Notes under the pieces: generated by a model
The model's database searches: none
What the model saw: only the letters and a program-made list of their open reading frames with translations
What the model was told of the DNA's origin: nothing
From: Phycisphaeraceae bacterium
GTDB taxonomy: Bacteria > Planctomycetota > Phycisphaerae > Phycisphaerales > UBA1924
NCBI GenBank assembly: GCA_020639135.1
Contig: JACKHE010000004.1
Location: forward strand, 226,532-290,531
Direction of reading: 5' to 3'
Length of the DNA stretch: 64,000 bases
Made by a program: the position numbers and the translations under genes
Shown here: positions 9,694 through 17,498 of the stretch, one piece after another
Position numbering within the stretch: the first letter of the stretch is position 1
Layout: the number at the start of each line of letters is the position of its first letter

Positions 9694-10365
9694 ATGCCGG
9701 ATTCCGCACAAACCCCCATCGTCGAACGCTTTGTCCTCGGGCCCTTCGAGACCAACTGCTACGTGGTCTCGGCGCCGGGGTCGGATTCGTGCTGGATCGT
9801 GGACGCGGGGTACGGCCCCGATGCGATGATCGAGCGGATCCGGGAGCGGGGCCAGCGCGTCGGGGCGGTCGTGCTGACGCACGCACACGCCGATCACATC
9901 GCGGGGCTGGACGAGATCATCGGGGCGTTCCCGGGCGTCCCGGTCTTCCTGCATCCCAGCGAGCGCGCGTGGCTGCGGGACCCCGAGCTGAACCTGTCGG
10001 GTTTCGCGGGGACTCCACTGGTGTGCGACGCTGAAGCGACGGGCGAGCTGTCGGACGGGCAGGCGCTGGAGCTGCTGGGCGCGACGTGGCGCGTGCTGCA
10101 CACGCCGGGGCACTCGCCGGGGGGCGTGACGCTCGTGCTGGAATCGGTCGGGGAATCCGGTGCGCATGTCGCGTTCGTGGGCGACACGCTCTTTGCGGGG
10201 TCGATCGGGCGTTCGGACTTTCCCACCAGCGACGAGGCGGCGCTGCACCGGTCCATCCGGGAGCGGCTGTACACGCTCGACGAGGACACGACGGCGCTGC
10301 CCGGGCACGGCCCCCCCACCACGATCGGCCGGGAGAAGCGCTCCAACCCGTTCGTCCGGTCCTGA
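9694..10365 (+). CDS. MBL-fold hydrolase, glyoxalase II type
   Basis: A 223-residue metallo-beta-lactamase-fold protein. The metal-binding motif THAHADH is at residues 62-68, followed by the later ligands in TPGHSPGG, VGDTLF and LPGHGPPT. The N-terminal VLGPFETNCYVV is typical of the glyoxalase II / YcbL-like branch, which hydrolyses thioesters of glutathione or related thiols; substrate here is unproven. The start is the ATG at 9694 (MPDSAQTP); an open frame extends further upstream but lies antisense to the cupin gene. Presumably cytoplasmic. Confidence 0.88.
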   Translation: MPDSAQTPIVERFVLGPFETNCYVVSAPGSDSCWIVDAGYGPDAMIERIRERGQRVGAVVLTHAHADHIAGLDEIIGAFPGVPVFLHPSERAWLRDPELNLSGFAGTPLVCDAEATGELSDGQALELLGATWRVLHTPGHSPGGVTLVLESVGESGAHVAFVGDTLFAGSIGRSDFPTSDEAALHRSIRERLYTLDEDTTALPGHGPPTTIGREKRSNPFVRS

Positions 10366-10387
10366 GCCCTACCCCGGGCGCCGCTTC

Positions 10388-10417
10388 TTGACCGCGGTTC
10401 GCCGCGGCGGATAAGAT
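10388..10417 (+). promoter_or_regulatory. Candidate sigma70 promoter of the metal-uptake operon
   Basis: TTGACC at 10388-10393 and TAAGAT at 10412-10417 are separated by 18 bp, a good match to -35 and -10 elements. The predicted transcription start would fall at about 10424-10427, directly against the palindrome at 10428. Confidence 0.55.
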
Positions 10418-10427
10418 TCGGGCAAAA

Positions 10428-10443
10428 TGTAGCCGATGCTACA
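10428..10443. promoter_or_regulatory. MntR-type operator palindrome
   Basis: Perfect inverted repeat TGTAGC-CGAT-GCTACA, flanked by A/T. From established knowledge the proteobacterial MntR box has the core ATAGC-N4-GCTAT, so four bases of each inner half-site (TAGC/GCTA) and the 4-bp spacer agree. It lies where the operon's transcription start is expected, 11 bp after the -10, so binding would block RNA polymerase. The convergent regulator at 15104-15535 is the obvious ligand. Confidence 0.7.
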
Positions 10444-10476
10444 AATCAGAGCCCGGTGTCCGATCGAGAGTCAATC

Positions 10477-11499
10477 ATGCGCAGCCCAACCGGATATCTC
10501 CCGATCGGACGCCGCGCGATCTGGCGGCTCGCGTTCGCGCTGACGCTGCTCTCCGGCGCGATCGCAACGCCGTCGCTGCGCGCACAAGGCGAGCGCGAGC
10601 CGATCGGGGTTGTGGCGACGACAGGGATGGTGGCGGACATCGTGCAGCGCGTCGCGGGACACCGCGGCAGGATTCGGGCGCTGATGGGGTCCGGGGTGGA
10701 CCCGCACCTGTACAAGCTCACGAGATCGGACACGGCGGCGATGCTCGGCGCCGACGCGGTCTTCTACAGCGGGCTGCACCTCGAGGGGAAGATGACCGAT
10801 GCGCTGGAGCGCATCGCCGGGTCCGGCAAACCGACATACGCGGTGACGGAGGAGATCGACCCGGCGTACCTGCTGGTCCCCGAGCAGTTCCAGGGGCACC
10901 CCGACCCGCACGTGTGGATGGACCCGATCGCGTGGTCGCGGTGCGTCGGCGCGGTGGCGGATCGGTTCGTCGGGACGCTCGACCCGCAGGATGCGCGGGT
11001 GTACCGCGACAACTGCGCGGCGTATCAGGAGCAGCTGGCCGACCTGGACCGCTATATCACCACGGTGATCCGCACGATCCCCGAGGACCGGCGTGTGCTG
11101 GTGACGGCGCACGACGCGTTCAACTACTTCGGTCGGCGGTACGGGATGGAGGTGCTGGGCATCCAGGGGATCAGCACGGAATCGGAGGCCGGGGTGCGCG
11201 AGATCGAGCGGCTCGTGGACCTGCTCGTGGAGCGGCAAGTCCCGGCGGTGTTCGTCGAGACGACGGTGCCCGACCGGAGCGTCCGGGCGCTGATCGCCGG
11301 CGCCAAGGCGCGGGGGCACGACGTCGTCATCGGCGGGAGCCTCTTCTCCGACGCGATGGGCTCGCCCGGGACTTATGAAGGAACGTACATCGGGATGCTG
11401 GATCACAACGCCACGACGATCACCCGGGCGCTGGGCGGGAAGGCGCCCGAGCGCGGGATGCAGGAGCTGCTGCTCCCGCCGCATCGGCTCAACGAGTGA
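10477..11499 (+). CDS. mntA: Metal ABC transporter substrate-binding protein (ZnuA/TroA/MntA family)
   Basis: A 340-residue cluster 9 / class III metal-binding protein. A signal peptide covers roughly residues 12-36 (LAFALTLLSGAIATPSLRAQ). Family motifs are clear: VVATTGMVADIVQRVAG, GSGVDPHLYKLTRSD (first His ligand), HPDPHVWMDP (second His), HDAFNYFG (third) and GGSLFSDAMG with Asp as the fourth ligand. The linker lacks the His-rich loop of ZnuA, which together with the nearby MntR favours Mn or Fe/Mn over Zn. ATG 10477 is preferred over GTG 10456 because of the GAGAG before it. First gene of a four-gene operon with 3-bp spacing or overlaps to follow. Confidence 0.9.
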   Translation: MRSPTGYLPIGRRAIWRLAFALTLLSGAIATPSLRAQGEREPIGVVATTGMVADIVQRVAGHRGRIRALMGSGVDPHLYKLTRSDTAAMLGADAVFYSGLHLEGKMTDALERIAGSGKPTYAVTEEIDPAYLLVPEQFQGHPDPHVWMDPIAWSRCVGAVADRFVGTLDPQDARVYRDNCAAYQEQLADLDRYITTVIRTIPEDRRVLVTAHDAFNYFGRRYGMEVLGIQGISTESEAGVREIERLVDLLVERQVPAVFVETTVPDRSVRALIAGAKARGHDVVIGGSLFSDAMGSPGTYEGTYIGMLDHNATTITRALGGKAPERGMQELLLPPHRLNE

Positions 11500-11502
11500 A
11501 CC

Positions 11503-12339
11503 ATGCCGCTGAAACAGGCCCACAGGACGGCGGCCCCGGAACCTCTGTCGCGGCTCCCCGAGCACAGCGCCGAGAGCCCGCTGTCGGTGCACGACGTGAC
11601 GGTGGCGTACCACCGCAAGCCGGTGCTGTGGGATATCGATTTCGATGCGCCGGCAGGGAAACTGACGGCGATCGTCGGTCCCAACGGCGCGGGCAAGTCC
11701 ACGCTGATCAAGGCGGCGATGGGGCTGATCCCGCTGGCGGCGGGGCGGATCGAGATCTTCGGCAAGCCCATCCGGGCGCAGCGTCGGCTGGTCGGGTACG
11801 TGCCGCAGCGGGGGAGCGTGGACTGGGACTTCCCGGTGTCGGCGCTGGATGTCGTGTGCATGGGGCGGTACCGGGCGATCGGGTGGTGCCGGCCGGTCAC
11901 GAAGCGGCACCGTGACGCGGCGATGGCGTGCCTGGAGCGCGTGGGGATGGCGGGGTTTGCGCACCGGCAGATCAGCCGGCTCTCGGGGGGGCAGCAGCAG
12001 CGGGTCTTCCTCGCTCGCGCGCTGGCGCAGGAGGCGATGCTGTACTTCATGGACGAGCCCTTCGCCGGGGTGGACGCGGCGACGGAGCGCGCGATCGTCG
12101 AGGTGCTGCGCACGCTGCGCGACGAGGGGCGGACGGTGATCTGCGTCCACCACGATTTGCACACCATCGAGGACTACTTCGACCACGTGCTGCTGCTGAA
12201 CATGCGCATCGTCGCGCAGGGCCCGGTCGCGGCGACGTTCACGCGCGAGAACCTCCAGAAGACCTACGGCGGGCGGCTGACGCTGCTCGACGAGGCGTCG
12301 GAGGCGCTGGCCCGGACCGCGGCGCCGGGGGCCTCGTGA
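11503..12339 (+). CDS. mntB: Metal ABC transporter ATP-binding protein
   Basis: A 278-residue ABC ATPase. Walker A is GPNGAGKST (near residue 60), the Q-loop is in GYVPQRG, the signature is LSGGQQQR (near 160) and Walker B is LYFMDEPFAGVD, followed by the H-loop in CVHHDLHT. The stretch VPQRGSVDWDFPVSALDVV is typical of the TroB/MntB/ZnuC branch. It would energise the two downstream permeases from the cytoplasmic face. Starts 3 bp after the binding protein stop and its TGA overlaps the next gene's ATG by one base. Confidence 0.92.
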   Translation: MPLKQAHRTAAPEPLSRLPEHSAESPLSVHDVTVAYHRKPVLWDIDFDAPAGKLTAIVGPNGAGKSTLIKAAMGLIPLAAGRIEIFGKPIRAQRRLVGYVPQRGSVDWDFPVSALDVVCMGRYRAIGWCRPVTKRHRDAAMACLERVGMAGFAHRQISRLSGGQQQRVFLARALAQEAMLYFMDEPFAGVDAATERAIVEVLRTLRDEGRTVICVHHDLHTIEDYFDHVLLLNMRIVAQGPVAATFTRENLQKTYGGRLTLLDEASEALARTAAPGAS

Positions 12340-13697
12340 TGCTCGCGGCGCTGCCCGCTGCGGGGCCCGATCTCGGCGAGGTCCTGGAGGTGCTGACCTT
12401 TGGCGCCGGGTTCAACACGGCGATCGTCGTGGCCGGGGCGCTGCTGCTTGGGATGGCCGCGGGGACGATCGGGACCTTCTCGATGCTGCGTGGTCGCGCG
12501 CTGATGAGCGATGCGCTGGCGCACTCGACGCTGCCGGGGGTGTGCGTGGGGTTCCTCGTCGCGGCGTCGCTGGGGGCGCTGGAGAACAAGCTGCCGATCC
12601 TGCTCGCGTGCGCGACGGTGACGGGGGTGCTGGGGGTGCTCGCGGTGCAGGCGATCGCGCGGACGGGGAGGCTGCGCGAGGACGCGGCGATCGGGGCGTC
12701 GCTGTCGGTGTTCTTCGGGATCGGCGTCGTGCTGCTGAGCGCGATCCAGGGCATGGACATCGGGGGCCAGGGCGGGATCAACGCGTTCATCTTCGGGCAG
12801 ACCGCGGCGATGCTCGCGCGGGACGCGGCGGCGCTGGGCGCGATCGCCGTCGCGTGCGCGCTGCTGACGGCGCTGCTCTTCAAGGAGTTCCGGCTGCTTT
12901 GCTTCGACCCGGTGTTCGCCTCGTCGCAGGGGTGGCCGGTGAACCGGATCGACCTGGCGATGATGGCGCTGGTCGTCGCGGTGACGGTGACGGGGCTGCA
13001 GGCGGTCGGGCTGATCCTGATCGTCGCGCTGGTGATCATCCCGCCGGCGACGGCGCGGCTGTGGACGGACCGGCTGTGGCGGATGGCGTGCCTGTCGGCG
13101 CTGTTCGGGGCGATGAGCGGGTACCTCGGCGCGTCGCTGTCGGCGCTGCTGACCGACACGCCCGCCGGCGCCGTGATCGTACTGACGGCCGGGGCGATGT
13201 ACGTCGCGAGCCTCTTCGCGGCGCCGAGGCGCGGGGTGATCGCCGGCGTGGTGCGGCGCCTGCTGCTGCGCCGGACGATCGCTCGGCAGCACGCGCTGCG
13301 GGCGCTGTACGAGTCGATCGAGGCCGCGGGGGCCGGGGAACCCCGCGTGCCGCTGGATGCGCTGCTTGCCGGCCGGTCGTGGGGCGCTTCGGAGTTGCGG
13401 CGGGCGCTGGGATCGCTGCGGCGGTCCGGACTGTGCGAGACGGACGCCCGGTCGGTGAGGCTGACGGGGTCCGGGCTCGAGGAGGCGCGGCGGATCACAC
13501 GCAACCACAGGCTGTGGGAGGAGTACCTCGTCGCGTTCGCGGACATTGCGCCGAGCCACGTCGATCACGCGGCGGACCTTGTCGAGCACGTGCTCGACGC
13601 GCCGCTGGTGGCGCAGCTGGAGCAGCGGCTGCGGAGCGCCGGTCGGCTGCCGGGGCCGAGCGTGCACCCGATCGGCGCGGGAGGGGGCGGCGCATGA
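12339..13697 (+). CDS. mntC: Metal ABC permease fused to a DtxR-like C-terminal domain
   Basis: A 452-residue protein. Residues ~1-300 are a class III metal permease with eight or nine hydrophobic helices and the family stretch SDALAHSTLPGVCVGF plus GLILIVALVIIPPATARLWT. Residues ~320-450 are not part of the usual ~280-300 residue permease: they show a winged-helix stretch (SWGASELRRALGSLRRSGL ... VRLTGSGLEEA) followed by RNHRLWEEYLV and DHAADLVEHVL, the hallmark of the metal-sensing half of DtxR/MntR regulators. The fusion may sense metal and gate transport, an inference. Overlaps both neighbours (TGATG and ATGA), so translation is coupled. Confidence 0.9.
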   Translation: MLAALPAAGPDLGEVLEVLTFGAGFNTAIVVAGALLLGMAAGTIGTFSMLRGRALMSDALAHSTLPGVCVGFLVAASLGALENKLPILLACATVTGVLGVLAVQAIARTGRLREDAAIGASLSVFFGIGVVLLSAIQGMDIGGQGGINAFIFGQTAAMLARDAAALGAIAVACALLTALLFKEFRLLCFDPVFASSQGWPVNRIDLAMMALVVAVTVTGLQAVGLILIVALVIIPPATARLWTDRLWRMACLSALFGAMSGYLGASLSALLTDTPAGAVIVLTAGAMYVASLFAAPRRGVIAGVVRRLLLRRTIARQHALRALYESIEAAGAGEPRVPLDALLAGRSWGASELRRALGSLRRSGLCETDARSVRLTGSGLEEARRITRNHRLWEEYLVAFADIAPSHVDHAADLVEHVLDAPLVAQLEQRLRSAGRLPGPSVHPIGAGGGGA

Positions 13698-15019
13698 GCC
13701 TGTTCCTCCAGGTTGACCTGCCGGCGGCGCTGACGGGGACGCTGGCGGCGCTGTGCTGCGCGCTGCTGGGGAACTTCCTGCTGCTGCGACGCCAGAGCCT
13801 GCTCGGGGACGCGATCTCGCACACGGTGCTGCCCGGGATCGTCGTCGGGTTCCTCGTCTTCGGGACTCGGAGCGCCGGGCCGATGCTGCTGGGCGCGATC
13901 GCCGCGGCGCTGGTCGCGGCGACGCTGATCGAGCTGGTCAAGCGGTACGGCAAGCTCGAGCCCGGCGCGGCGATGGGGGTGGTCTTCAGCGTGATGTTCG
14001 CGCTGGGGGTGCTGCTGATCGAGCGGGCTGCGGCGCGGACGGTGGACCTGGACGCCGAGTGCGTGCTGTACGGTCAGCTCGAGGACGTGCTGTGGCTGGG
14101 GCCGACGGCGCCGGGCGACCTGCTCAAGCCTTCGATGTGGTCGGGTTTCCCGCGCGAGGCGGCGACGCTCCTGGTCATCACGGTCGTCGTCGCGGCGGGG
14201 ATCGCGCTGTTCTTCAAGGAGCTGCGCATCACGGCGTTCGACCCGGAGCTGGCCTCGTCGGTCGGGATCCCGGCGGGCGCGGTGCACTTTGCGACGACGG
14301 CGCTGGTGGCGGTGGCCGCGGTGGCGTCGTTCGAGGCGGTCGGGTCGATCCTGGTGGTGGCGATGCTGGTGTGCCCGGCGGCGACGGCGCGGATGTTCAC
14401 GGACCGGCTGACGACGCAGGTGTGGCTGAGCGGGGTCTTCGCGGTTGTGGCGGGGATCGGCGGCTACGTGCTGGGCGCGCTGGCGCCGGTGTGGCTGGGG
14501 ATGGACGGCTCGCTCAGCGCCGCCGGGATGATCACGGTGCTGTCGGGCGCGCTGCTGGCATTGGCGATCCTGCTGGCGCCGGGGCACGGGGTTGTGGCGA
14601 AACGGCTGCGGTCGCTGTCGCTGAGCGCGGGGATCGCGCGGGAGGACCTGCTTGCAATGCTGTTCCGGCTGGAGGAGAACCGATCGGGCGTGACGCTGAC
14701 GCGGGGCGAGATCCGCGGCGCGCTGGGCGGCGGGCTGCCGTCGCGGATCGCGCTGCGGCATGCGAGCCGGCGCGGGGACCTGTCGATCGGCGCGGCGGGG
14801 GCGACGCTGACGGACGCCGGGCGGGCCGAGGCGCGCCGGCTGGTGCGCACGCACCGGCTGTGGGAGACGTACCTGGTGCGCGAGCTCGGGCTGCGGCCCG
14901 ATCACGTGCACTCGACGGCGGAGGCGCTCGAGCACGTGACGACGGAGGCGATGGCGCAGGAGCTGGGCGAGCGCGCGGGGGCGGCGGCGGATCCGCACGG
15001 GAAGCCGATTCCGGATTGA
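13694..15019 (+). CDS. mntD: Second metal ABC permease fused to a DtxR-like C-terminal domain
   Basis: A 441-residue paralogue of the preceding permease. The membrane part has GDAISHTVLPGIVVGF near residue 40 and GSILVVAMLVCPAATARMFT near 215. After residue ~300 comes a second DtxR-like tail: LTRGEIRGALGGGLPSRIA as possible helix-turn-helix and VRTHRLWETYLV ... DHVHSTAEALEHV as the metal-binding half. Having a pair of different permeases agrees with Tro/MntABCD systems, where two permeases form a heterodimer. The gene ends the operon; its stop is 84 bp from the convergent mntR. Confidence 0.9.
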   Translation: MSLFLQVDLPAALTGTLAALCCALLGNFLLLRRQSLLGDAISHTVLPGIVVGFLVFGTRSAGPMLLGAIAAALVAATLIELVKRYGKLEPGAAMGVVFSVMFALGVLLIERAAARTVDLDAECVLYGQLEDVLWLGPTAPGDLLKPSMWSGFPREAATLLVITVVVAAGIALFFKELRITAFDPELASSVGIPAGAVHFATTALVAVAAVASFEAVGSILVVAMLVCPAATARMFTDRLTTQVWLSGVFAVVAGIGGYVLGALAPVWLGMDGSLSAAGMITVLSGALLALAILLAPGHGVVAKRLRSLSLSAGIAREDLLAMLFRLEENRSGVTLTRGEIRGALGGGLPSRIALRHASRRGDLSIGAAGATLTDAGRAEARRLVRTHRLWETYLVRELGLRPDHVHSTAEALEHVTTEAMAQELGERAGAAADPHGKPIPD

Positions 15020-15103
15020 GCGGTTGGGGTGGGTTGATATCCGAGCCTTCGCGGCGCTCAGGCTCGGCGTCCATCTGCGCTCAGTCTCGGCGTCCACAGG
15101 CGC

Positions 15104-15535
15104 TCACGCGCCCTTCTCCTTGAGGACGCGGCGCATCGCCCTGATGGTTTCGGCGCTGACGTGATGCTCGATGCCCTCGGTGTCGATCTCGGCCTGCCTG
15201 CGGGGGACGCCGATGGCGCAGAGGAAGCGGAGGACGACGCCGTGGCGCTCCATGGAGGCCCTGGCGAGCCGCCGGCCTGCTGGGGTCAGGGTGACGGGGC
15301 GGTAGGGCGGCTGCTCGACGAGGCCCTCGTCCTGGAGCCGGGAGATGATGCGGGTGACGGTGACGTGGCTGACGCCCATGACCTTGGCGAGGTCGCCGAT
15401 GCGCGCTTCGCCCCTGGATTCGATGAGCTGCGCGACGGCCTCGACGTAGTCCTCGGCGGTCTCGTCGCTGTGCGCCGCCCTGGTCTTGCGGAAGCGGTCG
15501 GCGGCCTGCGATGTGGGCTCGGGCTTTCCGGGCAT
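15104..15535 (-). CDS. mntR: Manganese-responsive regulator, DtxR/MntR family
   Basis: A 143-residue MntR. The N-terminal winged helix reads RIGDLAKVMGVSHVTVTRIISRL (recognition helix VSHVTVTRIISRL), followed by LTPAGRRLA and the metal-binding segment RHGVVLRFL ... DTEGIEHHVSAET, which matches the E-x-x-E-H ligand pattern of MntR. As in the E. coli type there is no SH3-like third domain. The start ATG at 15535 was chosen because upstream residues are antisense to the next gene. When Mn-loaded it is expected to bind the palindrome at 10428 and repress the operon it faces. Confidence 0.92.
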   Translation of the reverse strand: MPGKPEPTSQAADRFRKTRAAHSDETAEDYVEAVAQLIESRGEARIGDLAKVMGVSHVTVTRIISRLQDEGLVEQPPYRPVTLTPAGRRLARASMERHGVVLRFLCAIGVPRRQAEIDTEGIEHHVSAETIRAMRRVLKEKGA

Positions 15536-15581
15536 CGGGCGCGATGATACCGGGGCGATCGCGCGTGGTACGATCGTCGTC

Positions 15582-16373
15582 ATGATCGACCGATTCGCGG
15601 GGCTGCCCTCGTCGCTGGCGCAGCGGGCCAGGTTCACGACGCTCGCGGGCGTCCCGGCGCTCGTGGCGCACCCCGACTGGGAGTCGCCGGCGCCGACGAT
15701 GCTCTGGATGCACGGCCGCACCGCCAGCAAGGAGCTCGACCCCGGGCGGTACAGCCGGTGGCTGCGCGCCGGGATCGCGGCGGTGGCGCTGGACCTGCCC
15801 GGTCACGGCGAGCGGCTTGACCGGGCGATGCACCAGCCCGACCGGACGCTCTACGCCGTCGAGCAGATGGTCGGGGAGATCGACGGGGTCGTCGAAGCGC
15901 TGGCGGACCCGGAATGGGGCGGCGTCTTTGATCTCGACCGGCTGGGGATCGGGGGGATGTCCGCCGGGGGGATGGCGACGCTGCGGCGCCTGTGCGACGA
16001 GCACCCCTTCCAGGCGGCGGCGGTGGAATCGACGGCGGGGGATTTCTCGTTGATGCCGTACGCGGAGCTGTACGAGCCTGGCATCATCGGGCGGCTGGAT
16101 CCAGCGCGGCATCTGGAGGGCTGGACACCGATCCCGCTGCTGGCGCTGCATTCGGAGATTGACGCAATGGTCCCCCTGGCGGCGATCGGTTCGTTCTTCG
16201 ACAAACTTCGTGCGATGTATACCGAGCAGCACGCAGACCCGGACGAGCTGCTCACGCTACGAACGTGGCCCGAGACGGGCGCGCCGGCGGAGCACGCGGG
16301 CTTCGGCAGGGTGGCGGCGGAGGCGAAGGCGTTGCAGGTGGAGTTTCTGGAGCGGTGGTTGGGCGAATCCTGA
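15582..16373 (+). CDS. Alpha/beta hydrolase (prolyl oligopeptidase/dienelactone hydrolase-like)
   Basis: A 263-residue serine hydrolase. The oxyanion-side motif is MLWMHGRTASKE (near residue 45), the nucleophile elbow is GIGGMSAGGMA (GMSAGG, Ser near 127), an acidic residue follows in LHSEIDAMVP (Asp near 192) and the His is in GAPAEHAGFG near the end. DLPGHGER is also typical of the fold. No signal peptide, so cytoplasmic. Substrate unknown; the size and HGxT start resemble YqiA/BAAT-type esterases. It is divergent from mntR with only 46 bp between starts. Confidence 0.85.
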   Translation: MIDRFAGLPSSLAQRARFTTLAGVPALVAHPDWESPAPTMLWMHGRTASKELDPGRYSRWLRAGIAAVALDLPGHGERLDRAMHQPDRTLYAVEQMVGEIDGVVEALADPEWGGVFDLDRLGIGGMSAGGMATLRRLCDEHPFQAAAVESTAGDFSLMPYAELYEPGIIGRLDPARHLEGWTPIPLLALHSEIDAMVPLAAIGSFFDKLRAMYTEQHADPDELLTLRTWPETGAPAEHAGFGRVAAEAKALQVEFLERWLGES

Positions 16374-16408
16374 ACCCGGGAATAGGCGAGGCACCCCGGG
16401 GGTTCAGG
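16369..16408. terminator. Inverted repeat spanning the hydrolase stop codon
   Basis: CCTGAACCC (16369-16377) pairs perfectly with GGGTTCAGG (16400-16408), with additional G/C pairing inside. It overlaps the TGA stop and precedes the next gene by ~35 bp. There is no T-run, so it may act as an mRNA-end or attenuating hairpin rather than a strong intrinsic terminator. Confidence 0.4.
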
Positions 16409-16444
16409 ACTCCGACAGCGGAACGATTCTCTTCAGGAGTGTTC

Positions 16445-17371
16445 ATGATGCGATCACGTCTTGCCCGCCTGGTTTCCTGCTCCACGATGCTCGCCGGGGC
16501 CGTCGCGATGGCTGTCCCGGTGGCCGCGCGTGCGGATGATTCTTCCCCGGCGCTCGGGGGCGTTGATGTTGTCGCGTTCTCCGACGCTTCGACGACGGCG
16601 CCGGTTCCGGGCGATGCATCGATCACCGCCGAGTATGCGGGCCGGGTGTATTGGTTCGCGTCGAGCGAGCACGCGGCGGCGTTCACGATGACGCCGGAGG
16701 TTTACGTCCCCCTCTTCGGGGGGAACGATCCCGCGCTGCTGGCGCAGGGCAAGACGGCGCCGGGCGACGCACGGTGGTTCACGGTCATCGATGGCGGGCT
16801 GTATTTCTTCTCCAGCGAGAACACCCGCGATCTGTGGCTGCGATCGTTCGACATGCTCGCTCCCAGGGCGCTGGCGGGTTGGAACGCCGACGCGAAGACG
16901 AAGGATCGGAGCGAGGCCGTGATCGGGGTGTCGCTCGGGCGCGACATCGAGAAGTACCTCGTCAAGAGCGACGTCGGCGCCGGCGGGTACGACGTGGTGT
17001 CGTACTTTCTCGAGGGCGGGGGCAAGCCGCTCAAGGGCGAGCAGAAGATCGAAGTCGAGTACCGGGGCGTGACGTACCAGTTCGCCAGCGCGGACAACGC
17101 GGCCCGGTTCCGGCAGCGGCCGTCGCGCTACGAGCCAGCGTACGGGGGGTGGTGCGCATACGCGATCGCCCACGAGGGGTACACGAAGCCCAATCCCAAG
17201 CGGTTCCTGATCCAGAACGACCGGTTGATGCTGTTCTACGACGGCTTCCTGGGCGACACCTACAAGTCGTGGAACAAGGAGGGCGCCGAGAAGCTGGAGG
17301 GTCTGGCCGACCGGTGGTGGGAGCGCGAGACCGGTGAACCTACTCCCGGGACGGCGCCGGGATCGAACTGA
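16445..17371 (+). CDS. Secreted protein with two YHS-like domains
   Basis: A 308-residue exported protein. A signal peptide covers residues 1-~31 (LVSCSTMLAGAVAMAVPVAARA). Residues ~35-105 and ~185-300 each resemble a YHS domain; the second has the characteristic GYDVVSYF, YRGVTYQFASADNAARF and YGGWCAYAIAHE, the first has GGVDVVAFSD and YWFASSEHAAAF but lacks the GGWCA segment. YHS domains are linked to metal handling (copper transporters) but the soluble secreted versions are uncharacterised. CAGGAG lies ~8 bp before the ATG. Next gene is also exported, 127 bp downstream. Confidence 0.8.
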   Translation: MMRSRLARLVSCSTMLAGAVAMAVPVAARADDSSPALGGVDVVAFSDASTTAPVPGDASITAEYAGRVYWFASSEHAAAFTMTPEVYVPLFGGNDPALLAQGKTAPGDARWFTVIDGGLYFFSSENTRDLWLRSFDMLAPRALAGWNADAKTKDRSEAVIGVSLGRDIEKYLVKSDVGAGGYDVVSYFLEGGGKPLKGEQKIEVEYRGVTYQFASADNAARFRQRPSRYEPAYGGWCAYAIAHEGYTKPNPKRFLIQNDRLMLFYDGFLGDTYKSWNKEGAEKLEGLADRWWERETGEPTPGTAPGSN

Positions 17372-17498
17372 GTCAACCTGAGAACTGCTGGAATCCCGAC
17401 GGGGGATGGAACCCCGCGCATCCAGTGTCGGTACGCCCGGTGAATCGCTCGCGTGAGCGGGTCGCCGGGCTGCTGAACTGATCCTGAGGGGATTCCGG

